Assembly: GCA_949283905.1 (NCBI GenBank)
Contig: CASDUB010000098.1
Location: 1-12,405 of the forward strand
DNA: 12,405 nucleotides
Direction: 5' to 3'
Source: an uncultured Lachnospiraceae bacterium
GTDB lineage: Bacteria; Bacillota; Clostridia; Lachnospirales; Lachnospiraceae
The notes beneath the pieces were generated by a model. It had not been told where the DNA came from, searched no databases, and saw nothing but the letters and a program-made list of their open reading frames with translations. The position numbers were made by a program, and so were the translations under genes. Positions 7,591-12,405 of this stretch are shown here, piece after piece; position 1 is the stretch's first letter, and each line of letters begins with the position of its first letter.

Positions 7591-7621
7591 AAAAACAGAC
7601 AGAGGTCAAACCTCTGTCTGT
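7591..7621 (-). terminator. Intrinsic terminator after nfnAB
   Basis: Perfect 12-bp inverted repeat ACAGACAGAGGT (7595-7606) / ACCTCTGTCTGT (7610-7621) with a 3-nt loop. On the minus strand it is followed by TTTT and then CGCATAAAAA. It lies 11 nt after the nfnB stop codon. The T tract is short, so some read-through into ygiQ is possible. Confidence 0.85.
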
Positions 7622-7632
7622 GATAAGCTTAT

Positions 7633-9024
7633 TTACTGTTTGCTTTTAATATATTCATCGATACCTTTTGCTGCTGCTTTTCCTGCTCCCATAGCAAGGA
7701 TAACTGTAGCGGCGCCTGTTACTGCGTCTCCGCCGGCGAAAACTCCTTCTTTAGATGTCTGGCCGTTTTCTTCATCGGCAACGATGCATTTCCATTTGTT
7801 TATGTCAAGACCTGCCGTCGTTGAAGAGATAAGCGGGTTAGGCGATGTTCCAAGCGACATGATAACCGTATCCGCCTCTATCTCAAACTCAGAGCCCGGA
7901 ATAGCTACAGGACGTCTTCTTCCCGATGAATCAGGCTCGCCGAGTTCCATTCTGATGCAGCGTATTCCCTTAACATTTTCATCCTCATCAACAAGGATCT
8001 CAACAGGATTTGTAAGAAGGTCAAAGATGATTCCCTCTTCTTTAGCATGGTGAACTTCTTCTACTCGCGCAGGAAGCTCTTTTTCGCTTCGTCTGTATAC
8101 GATATGTGTTTCCGCTCCAAGACGAAGGGCTGTTCTCGCAGCGTCCATTGCTACGTTTCCGCCGCCGACAACAACAACCTTTTTGCCTCTTGCGATAGGC
8201 GTATCGTAATCGTCTCTGAACGCCTTCATAAGGTTATTACGTGTAAGATACTCGTTTGCAGAGAACACTCCGTTTGCCTGCTCTCCCGGAATTCCCATAA
8301 ACATAGGAAGTCCTGCGCCTGAGCCGATAAATACGGCTTCAAATCCTTCGTCTTCGATAAGCTCATCTATCGTAACGGATTTGCCTATGATGACGTTTGT
8401 CTCGATCTTAACGCCGAGGGATTTAACATTTTCAACTTCTTTTTCAACTACTTCGTCTTTAGGAAGACGGAATTCAGGAATTCCGTATACGAGAACGCCT
8501 CCTGCTTTGTGAAGCGCTTCAAAGATCGTTACGTCATATCCTAAACGGGCAAGATCTCCCGCGCATGTAAGTCCTGCAGGACCTGAACCGATAACGGCGA
8601 TTTTATGACCGTTTCTTACAGCGCATGTCTTTGGTTTGATGTCGTTTTCTTTTGCCCAGTCCGCTACGAATCTCTCGAGCTTTCCGATTGAAACCGGCTC
8701 GCCTTTGATACCGCGGATACATTTTCCTTCGCACTGGCTTTCCTGTGGGCAGACACGTCCGCAGACAGCCGGAAGAGCGCTTGACTGACTTATGATATTG
8801 TAAGCTTCTTCGAAGTCTCCCTCTTTTACTTTTCCGATAAATTCAGGGATATCTATACCTACAGGGCATCCCTGAATACATTTGGCATTTTTACAATGGA
8901 TGCAGCGCGCCGCTTCTTCCATTGCTTCTTCTTTATTATATCCATAGCATACTTCTTCAAAATTAGTAGCACGAACCTTTGGATCCTGTTCTCTGACAGG
9001 GACTTTTTTTAATACATCTGACAT
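7633..9024 (-). CDS. nfnB: NfnB: NADPH-binding large subunit of electron-bifurcating transhydrogenase
   Basis: 463 residues, the usual length for NfnB/SudA (often annotated as gltA, NADPH-dependent glutamate synthase small chain). The N-terminus holds two Fe-S cysteine sets, CIHCKNAKC...C (Cys41, 44, 49, 53) and CGRVCPQESQCEGKC (Cys88, 92, 98, 102). Next come an FAD Rossmann motif VIGSGPAGL (144-152) and a second dinucleotide motif VVGGGNVAMDAART (285-298) with YRRSEKELPA for NADPH. A C-terminal FAD-closing segment GVFAGGDAVTGAATV follows. NfnAB oxidises reduced ferredoxin and NADH together to make NADPH, or runs in reverse. A glutamate synthase role is less likely because the adjacent gene is NfnA and no glutamate synthase large chain is present. 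The start ATG overlaps the nfnA stop by one base (TAATG), with GGAGGTGA 8-9 nt upstream, so translation is coupled. Confidence 0.93.
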   Translation of the reverse strand: MSDVLKKVPVREQDPKVRATNFEEVCYGYNKEEAMEEAARCIHCKNAKCIQGCPVGIDIPEFIGKVKEGDFEEAYNIISQSSALPAVCGRVCPQESQCEGKCIRGIKGEPVSIGKLERFVADWAKENDIKPKTCAVRNGHKIAVIGSGPAGLTCAGDLARLGYDVTIFEALHKAGGVLVYGIPEFRLPKDEVVEKEVENVKSLGVKIETNVIIGKSVTIDELIEDEGFEAVFIGSGAGLPMFMGIPGEQANGVFSANEYLTRNNLMKAFRDDYDTPIARGKKVVVVGGGNVAMDAARTALRLGAETHIVYRRSEKELPARVEEVHHAKEEGIIFDLLTNPVEILVDEDENVKGIRCIRMELGEPDSSGRRRPVAIPGSEFEIEADTVIMSLGTSPNPLISSTTAGLDINKWKCIVADEENGQTSKEGVFAGGDAVTGAATVILAMGAGKAAAKGIDEYIKSKQ

Positions 9025-9908
9025 TATTTGTCACCTCCGCAATATCCGCATCCGCCGTGATGTGTGTCGCCTTCTTCAGCCTTTAATTTTGCACGTCCTT
9101 CTTCCGTAGCATACATTTTCTGGCGTTTCATAGCCTGATCAAAATCTACAAGATGACCGTCAAACTCCGGTCCGTCGACACATGCAAATTTAACTTCTCC
9201 GCCGACTGTAAGACGGCATGCGCCGCACATACCTGTTCCGTCAACCATAATAGGGTTCATGCTGACAATTGTCGGGATCCCGAGTTCTTTAGTAAGTTTG
9301 CATACAAACTTCATCATGATCATCGGTCCGATAGCTACGCAGATATCGTATTTTTTGCCTTCGACCACGAGATCTTCGAGACATTTTGTTACCATACCTT
9401 TTCTCTGGTATGATCCGTCGTCTGTTGTAACATACAGATTGCAGACTTTCTTGAAATCCTCTTCAAGAATAACATAATCTTTGCTCTTGGCTCCGATTAT
9501 AGCGTCTGCCTGAACGCCATGGTCATGAAGCCATTTAACCTGCGGATAAACAGGAGCCGTTCCTACGCCGCCGGCAACAAAGAGAATCTTTTTCTTTTTT
9601 AATTCTTCTATATCCTCGCCGATAAATTCAGACGGCTTTCCGAGAGGTCCGACAACATCCATAAAGCTGTCGCCTGTCTGAAGTTTTGCCATTTCCATCG
9701 TCGAATATCCGATCGGCTGGAAAACTATCGTTACCGTACCGGCTTCTCTGTCGTAATCGCAAATCGTAAGAGGAATCCTTTCTCCCTCTTCATTCATCTT
9801 TACAATAAGAAATTGTCCCGGCTCGCAATGTTTTGCGATTCTTGGAGCGTGGACAACCATACGGTAAATATTAAAGGTTAATTTTTCTGCGCTTAAAATC
9901 TTATACAT
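9024..9908 (-). CDS. nfnA: NfnA: NADH-binding small subunit of electron-bifurcating transhydrogenase
   Basis: 294 residues from ATG 9908. An in-frame GTG at 9914 would add two residues, but family members usually begin MYKIL or similar. The ferredoxin-NADP reductase-like fold shows an FAD-binding barrel (RIPLTICDYD at 44-53, GYSTMEM near 67-73), then an NAD-binding domain (LFVAGGVGTAPVYPQVK, 109-125) and a [2Fe-2S] site near the C-terminus (VDGTGMCGAC, Cys228, Cys231, then Cys243). The last residues form an extra Cys-Gly tail, GGCGYCGGDK. With NfnB it makes the cytoplasmic NfnAB complex. In bifurcation models the FAD of this subunit connects NADH to the [2Fe-2S] cluster. AGGTG lies very close to the ATG, and AGGGTATA just upstream is complementary to the candidate small RNA described at 10214-10466. 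Confidence 0.93.
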   Translation of the reverse strand: MYKILSAEKLTFNIYRMVVHAPRIAKHCEPGQFLIVKMNEEGERIPLTICDYDREAGTVTIVFQPIGYSTMEMAKLQTGDSFMDVVGPLGKPSEFIGEDIEELKKKKILFVAGGVGTAPVYPQVKWLHDHGVQADAIIGAKSKDYVILEEDFKKVCNLYVTTDDGSYQRKGMVTKCLEDLVVEGKKYDICVAIGPMIMMKFVCKLTKELGIPTIVSMNPIMVDGTGMCGACRLTVGGEVKFACVDGPEFDGHLVDFDQAMKRQKMYATEEGRAKLKAEEGDTHHGGCGYCGGDK

Positions 9909-9990
9909 TTTCACCTATACCCTATGACTCCAAAAAGAAGCACTTTTCCTTTCTTTTTTTCGCTTTCTTCAATAATTATAAGCACTTTGT

Positions 9991-10019
9991 ATATTAACAT
10001 ATTATAAAAACATGTTCAA
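9991..10019 (-). promoter_or_regulatory. Probable nfnAB promoter
   Basis: Minus strand: -35 TTGAAC (10019-10014), a 17-bp spacer, -10 TAATAT (9996-9991). The predicted start is near 9984, giving a purine-rich leader of about 75 nt. A second TATAAT (9980-9975) has no matching -35. Confidence 0.6.
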
Positions 10020-10036
10020 GCATATTAAAAATATAC

Positions 10037-10057
10037 AACTCATATGAAATATGAGTT
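10037..10057. promoter_or_regulatory. Perfect palindrome upstream of nfnA promoter, likely regulator site
   Basis: Arms AACTCATAT (10037-10045) and ATATGAGTT (10049-10057) are exact inverted copies around a GAA spacer. The centre is about 63 bp upstream of the predicted nfnA start point, a common activator position. The divergent LysR protein is one candidate; a redox regulator is another. The arms do not match the Rex or Fur consensus as I know them. Confidence 0.55.
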
Positions 10058-10096
10058 ATCCCTGATTTGTTCTTCGCACTCCCAAAATCACTAAAA

Positions 10097-10135
10097 ACAT
10101 TCGGATTATTATTGAAATATTCTTTTTTCGAATGT
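10097..10135. repeat. Inverted repeat with 25-nt AT-rich loop
   Basis: ACATTCG (10097-10103) and CGAATGT (10129-10135) form a 7-bp stem. On the minus strand it is followed by TTTTT, so it could act as a weak back-up terminator behind the small RNA before the nfnA promoter. A DNA-binding role is equally possible. Confidence 0.4.
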
Positions 10136-10213
10136 ATATTAATGTATAGAATATTAATATATCACTTATATAACTTTAATATTGCTAACCTCAGCGGGCT
10201 AAAAAAACGGCAT

Positions 10214-10240
10214 AAAAAAATCTTCCACTTTCGTGAAAGA
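10214..10240 (-). terminator. Intrinsic terminator with GAAA tetraloop
   Basis: Minus strand: TCTTTCAC (10240-10233), loop GAAA (10232-10229), GTGGAAGA (10228-10221), then seven T (10220-10214). The stem is 8 bp with one G-U pair, capped by a stable GNRA-type loop. No protein gene on the minus strand ends here, which is the main reason to propose an RNA gene upstream. Confidence 0.8.
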
Positions 10241-10466
10241 ACATTTAATCACGTATAGCTGACTCTTCAGCGGGCAATACTGAGGGTAGTAGCATCACCC
10301 GCAAAATATGAGCCGCAATCCTTTTCATCAAGGCTTTATGTATGCGCATATTGTTTTTAAGGTGAGGGTATATAAATAGGTATGGTTTTACTGCGCGCAT
10401 ACATTTTGTGTGAGGGTAAAACAAGTTACGCAAAATAATCAAGTTTTATTTCTTGTAAAATTTTAC
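10214..10466 (-). ncRNA. Candidate small RNA with three UACCCUCA hairpin loops
   Basis: A roughly 250-nt minus-strand unit bounded by a promoter-like sequence and an excellent intrinsic terminator, with no good ribosome binding site inside. Three inverted repeats each enclose one copy of UACCCUCA (plus-strand TGAGGGTA at 10411-10418, 10363-10370 and 10281-10288): ATTTTG/CAAAAT (10403-10408 with 10431-10436), a 10-bp ATGTATGCGC/GCGCATACAT (10338-10347 with 10395-10404) and GCGGG/CCCGC (10270-10274 with 10298-10302). A small GCTGA/TCAGC hairpin (10258-10262 with 10267-10271) and the terminator hairpin follow. C-rich loops complementary to G-rich ribosome binding sites are a known design of trans-acting small RNAs in Firmicutes. 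I do not recognise this as 6S, tmRNA, RNase P or a riboswitch. An in-frame minus-strand reading frame of 65 codons crosses the region, but it needs a TTG start with no ribosome binding site, and the third octamer is in a different frame. The 5' end is approximate. Confidence 0.5.
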
Positions 10467-10472
10467 TATTTC

Positions 10473-10501
10473 ATTATACTTATAATTAATATATCCGTAA
10501 A
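10473..10501 (-). promoter_or_regulatory. Promoter-like sequence for the candidate small RNA
   Basis: Minus strand: -35 TTTACG (10501-10496, 4/6), a 17-bp spacer, -10 TATAAT (10478-10473, perfect). The predicted start falls near 10466, at the edge of a GTAAAATTTTAC palindrome (10455-10466). The surrounding DNA is very AT-rich, so chance matches are a risk. Confidence 0.5.
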
Positions 10502-10510
10502 ATGTATATA

Positions 10511-10541
10511 TTGAATATCATTTATATGCTTTTTGTATAAT
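10511..10541 (+). promoter_or_regulatory. Possible lysR promoter
   Basis: -35 TTGAAT (10511-10516) and -10 TATAAT (10536-10541), with a longer than usual 19-bp spacer. The predicted start is near 10548, leaving a leader of about 70 nt that is rich in T. It lies back to back with the small RNA promoter. Confidence 0.45.
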
Positions 10542-10620
10542 AGTGCAATTTTAATCTATATCATATGTTTTTTTGTGACTTTTTTACAATTTTAAATTCA
10601 ATAAAGATCAGAGGTATGAT

Positions 10621-11517
10621 ATGAACATCAATTATGAATACTATCGTGTTTTTTATTACGCAGCCAAGTACAAAAGCTTTACAAAAGCAGCCAACGTATT
10701 ATTCCAAAATCAGCCGAATATCACAAGAATAATCAACAAGCTCGAAGACGCGTTCGGATGCAAGCTCTTCTTAAGAACTCATAAGGGCGTAACCCTGACT
10801 CCCGAAGGCGAGCAGCTCTTCTCCCGAGTTGAGATAGCTCATATGCAGTTCCAAAAAGCCGAAACTGAAATAATGAATCAGTCGAGTCTCGAATTCGGAA
10901 GTATAACCATAGGCGCAAATGAAACAGCCATATCCATTTTGCTGCTGGACAAACTCCGTTCATTTAGAAAGCTCTATCCTAATATCCGTATAAATATAAC
11001 GGATCAGTCAACGCCTACGGCTCTTGATTCCCTCGACAGAGGAACAGTTGATTTTGTTGTAGCAACATCTCCGGCGAACCTTACGAAAAATATGAAGCTC
11101 ACAGAGCTTATGGAAATAAACAACATACTTGTGTGCGGTCCTTCGTTTAAACATCTTACCGAAAAGAAGCAGCACCTTGCGGATATCGTAGAATATCCTC
11201 ATGTCATGCTTGAGAGAAACACCATGTCGTACGCATTCTACAATCAGTTTTATCTGAACAACGGTATCTCTCTGCGTGTCGACACTGAAACGACTACTAT
11301 CAACCAGGTTCTTCCTATGGTAAAATACGACCTCGGTCTTGGATATCTGCCTGAGCCGTTTGTAAGAAAAGATCTCGAAAAAGGCGATATCTTCGAGATC
11401 AAGCTCTATGAAGAAATACCAAAGAGAAAGATCATCATGGTTCAGGATATCAGAAAACCTGAAAGTACAGCCGCCAGGGCGTTTATCAAAGATCTTCTCA
11501 ATACGTATGTATATTAA
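10621..11517 (+). CDS. LysR-type transcriptional regulator
   Basis: 298 residues, a normal LysR length. The N-terminal winged helix-turn-helix spans about 1-62: YYRVFYYAAKYKSFTKAANV, then QPNITRIINKLE (31-42) and LFLRTHKGVTLTPEGEQLF (49-67). A linker helix (about 66-90) leads to the periplasmic-binding-protein-like effector domain (about 92-295), beginning GSITIGANETAISILLL. The recognition helix has NITR instead of the more frequent AVSR/AVSQ, a variant seen in some clostridial LysR proteins. AGAGG lies 6 nt before ATG. The gene is transcribed away from nfnAB across the 0.7-kb gap. LysR proteins often control the divergent neighbour, so nfnAB, the candidate small RNA or the flavin-reductase gene are possible targets. 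The ligand cannot be predicted. Confidence 0.92.
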   Translation: MNINYEYYRVFYYAAKYKSFTKAANVLFQNQPNITRIINKLEDAFGCKLFLRTHKGVTLTPEGEQLFSRVEIAHMQFQKAETEIMNQSSLEFGSITIGANETAISILLLDKLRSFRKLYPNIRINITDQSTPTALDSLDRGTVDFVVATSPANLTKNMKLTELMEINNILVCGPSFKHLTEKKQHLADIVEYPHVMLERNTMSYAFYNQFYLNNGISLRVDTETTTINQVLPMVKYDLGLGYLPEPFVRKDLEKGDIFEIKLYEEIPKRKIIMVQDIRKPESTAARAFIKDLLNTYVY

Positions 11518-11576
11518 AAAAAATCCGATGTACTTGTGAAACTTTTCCTACGTTATCACCTGTACATCGGTTTTTA
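11516..11576. terminator. Bidirectional terminator between lysR and flavin reductase gene
   Basis: Nine-base-pair stem CCGATGTAC (11525-11533) / GTACATCGG (11562-11570), with an inner GTGA/TCAC pairing in the loop. On the plus strand TTTTTATTTT follows. On the minus strand A and eight T follow (11524-11516). It serves both convergent genes. Confidence 0.85.
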
Positions 11577-11579
11577 TTT

Positions 11580-12167
11580 TTATTTCTTATTCTTATTTTT
11601 AGTTTTTCCCTTATTCTTCTTAACGGAAAATCCGAATTTTCCGAGCTGTTTTCCCAGCGAAAAATATCTTCCGTGGGAATAAGCCATAAGACCTGCCGCT
11701 TTTAAGTTCAGGCTTCCCTTTTTATCAATATATTTTTCATCCACATCCACAGCCAAAACTTCGGCAAGGAACATGTCATGAGAACCGAGCTTTATGATCT
11801 GTGTTACCTTACATTCGATATTAACAGGGCTCTCTTTGATCAGCGGCGCCTTTACTTTTGATGCTTCCGCCTGGGTAAGGCCGCACGCTTTCCACTTGTC
11901 AATATCTCTTCCTGATCTCACTCCCACAAAATCAGTCGCCTGCGCAAGCGAATCTGTAGTAAGATTAATAACAAATTCCTTTGTCTCTTCTATCATCTTG
12001 TACGAATATCTGGACGGTCTGACGGAAATATATACCATAGCCGGATCGCTGCATACCGTTCCTGTCCATGCCGCCGTAAATATATTTGTATTTCCATTTT
12101 TATCGCAACAGCTTACCATAACTGCCGGAACAGGATAAAGCATGTTGCCCGGTTTCCATGTTTGCAT
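11580..12167 (-). CDS. Flavin reductase-like (flavoredoxin-type) FMN-binding protein
   Basis: 195 residues. The split-barrel flavin reductase-like domain covers about 5-170: PVPAVMVSCCDKNGNTNIFT (12-31), AAWTGTVCSDPAMVYISVRPSRYSYKMI (32-59, the FMN-contacting region), EFVINLTTDSLAQATDFVG (64-82) and GLMAYSHGRYFSLGK (159-173). Related proteins bind FMN and act as NAD(P)H:flavin reductases or as electron-transfer flavoproteins. The precise partner is unknown. The C-terminus is an unusual low-complexity, Lys-rich tail (KKNKGKTKNKNKK) beyond the domain, possibly for binding nucleic acid or acidic partners, or simply disordered. GGAGGT lies 7 nt before ATG. It is a single-gene unit with its own promoter and terminator, divergent from the pncC-like gene. 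Confidence 0.87.
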   Translation of the reverse strand: MQTWKPGNMLYPVPAVMVSCCDKNGNTNIFTAAWTGTVCSDPAMVYISVRPSRYSYKMIEETKEFVINLTTDSLAQATDFVGVRSGRDIDKWKACGLTQAEASKVKAPLIKESPVNIECKVTQIIKLGSHDMFLAEVLAVDVDEKYIDKKGSLNLKAAGLMAYSHGRYFSLGKQLGKFGFSVKKNKGKTKNKNKK

Positions 12168-12209
12168 TCTAATACCTCCGTGTTTATAATACTTTATGAT
12201 CTGAAACTT

Positions 12210-12239
12210 ATTATATCGCTAAAATATATACATTTTCAA
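12210..12239 (-). promoter_or_regulatory. Promoter of the flavin reductase-like gene
   Basis: Minus strand: -35 TTGAAA (12239-12234), an 18-bp spacer, -10 TATAAT (12215-12210). The leader is about 35 nt. It overlaps the region where the divergent pncC-like gene must also have its promoter; a weak plus-strand candidate is CTGAAA 12201-12206 with ATATAT 12224-12229. Confidence 0.65.
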
Positions 12240-12255
12240 GAAAGGCCGGCTAATA

Positions 12256-12405
12256 ATGTATAAAGAATTAATAGAATTATTATTATCAAAAGGACTTCAC
12301 ATCTCCACAGCCGAATCTCTTACCGGCGGGATGCTCATTTCAAATCTCGTAAACATACCCGGAGCTTCAGGCGCGGTTATCGAAGGCTTTATAACTTACT
12401 GCGAC
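12256..12405 (+). CDS. pncC: CinA C-terminal-type nicotinamide-nucleotide amidase (PncC-like), 5' fragment
   Basis: The first 50 codons of a gene cut by the window's right edge. MYKELIELLLSKGLHISTAE is followed by SLTGGMLISNLVNIPGASG, matching the start of the CinA C-terminal amidase domain, where AES(C)TGG carries the predicted nucleophilic Ser (here Ser21) and IPGASG follows. The usual Cys after that Ser is Leu22. Because this domain begins at the first residue, the gene encodes the stand-alone PncC form rather than full-length CinA. The family hydrolyses nicotinamide mononucleotide to nicotinate mononucleotide in NAD recycling. AAAGG lies about 10 nt before ATG. Confidence 0.85.
   Translation, partial: MYKELIELLLSKGLHISTAESLTGGMLISNLVNIPGASGAVIEGFITYCD

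Larger units (their letters stand above)
9909..10620. other. Long AT-rich regulatory gap between nfnA and lysR
   Basis: About 0.7 kb with no convincing protein gene. From left to right it holds the nfnA leader and promoter (9909-10019), a perfect palindrome (10037-10057), a weaker inverted repeat (10097-10135), an AT-rich stretch with nothing recognisable (about 10136-10190), the terminator and body of a candidate minus-strand small RNA (10214-10466), its promoter (10473-10501) and the lysR promoter and leader (10511-10620). TCAGCGGGC occurs at 10191-10199 and again at 10267-10275. On the minus strand each copy begins a small hairpin of the form GCTG-loop-(C/T)AGC. Confidence 0.6.

Noticed and set aside
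7313..8053. A 246-codon open frame on the plus strand.
   Set aside because: It lies antisense across ygiQ, the terminator and nfnB, all of which have clear family motifs. It has low-complexity Ser/Pro/Ala content and no ribosome binding site, so it is a shadow frame.
7633..9024. Glutamate synthase small chain as the product.
   Set aside because: The TAATG overlap with an NfnA-type gene and the absence of a large glutamate synthase subunit make NfnB the better reading, although the sequence families overlap.
10180..10440. A riboswitch or T-box leader on the plus strand for lysR.
   Set aside because: No recognised aptamer core or T-box motif is seen. The good terminator points to the minus strand, and the lysR promoter lies downstream of this region.
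10245..10442. A 65-codon minus-strand reading frame inside the candidate small RNA, including a 27-codon stretch starting MKRIAAHILRV with a signal-peptide-like look.
   Set aside because: No start in it has a ribosome binding site (the longest needs TTG 10442), the composition does not look coding, and the repeated octamers are not all in one frame. I kept the RNA interpretation, but a small peptide cannot be fully excluded.
9909..10620. Mobile element remnant or CRISPR-like repeats as an explanation for the long gap.
   Set aside because: There are no terminal inverted repeats with target duplications, no transposase fragments and no regularly spaced long repeats. The short repeats are 8-10 nt and fit RNA hairpins better.

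Overview
The window looks like a chromosomal segment of an anaerobic Firmicute, most likely a member of Clostridia. The reasons are the moderately AT-rich base composition with very AT-rich intergenic stretches, strong AGGAGG-type ribosome binding sites, sigma-A-type promoters, an NfnAB electron-bifurcating transhydrogenase, several radical SAM proteins, a DHHW-family lipoprotein, and a MarR-controlled heterodimeric ABC exporter. I see no phage genes, transposases, tRNA, rRNA or CRISPR array.

Layout. (1) Positions 1-2450, minus strand: a marR - ABC - ABC operon encoding a multidrug-type heterodimeric exporter (second subunit cut by the window edge). A perfect-looking promoter overlaps a palindromic operator, which implies autoregulation. 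(2) 2527-4566, plus strand: a strong promoter drives a DeoD-type nucleoside phosphorylase with unusual active-site positions, then a DHHW-family lipoprotein. Both end at a bidirectional terminator. (3) 4569-7572, minus strand: a YgiQ-type radical SAM protein, a 58-residue cysteine-rich protein and a PflA-like radical SAM protein. (4) 7591-9908, minus strand: nfnA-nfnB, which couples NADH, NADPH and ferredoxin pools, with its own terminator. (5) 9909-10620: an unusually long (about 0.7 kb) AT-rich gap between nfnA and a divergent lysR gene. (6) 10621-11517, plus strand: a LysR-type regulator, convergent with (7) a flavin-reductase-family gene (11580-12167, minus); the two share a bidirectional terminator. 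(8) 12256 to the end, plus strand: the start of a stand-alone CinA C-terminal-type (PncC-like) nicotinamide-nucleotide amidase.

The most interesting part is the 9909-10620 gap. On the minus strand it holds a plausible promoter (10501-10473) and, about 250 nt downstream, a very good intrinsic terminator (GAAA tetraloop, T7 tail, 10240-10214). The stretch between has three inverted repeats, and each predicted hairpin loop displays the same octamer, UACCCUCA. This reads as an undescribed small RNA with repeated C-rich, Shine-Dalgarno-like-pairing loops. One copy can pair over 8 nt with the ribosome-binding region of the neighbouring nfnA mRNA. A perfect 9-bp-arm palindrome sits near -63 of the predicted nfnA promoter. 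Together these suggest that nfnAB may be controlled both at the DNA level (possibly by the adjacent LysR protein) and at the RNA level. All of this comes from sequence reading, with no alignment or expression data.
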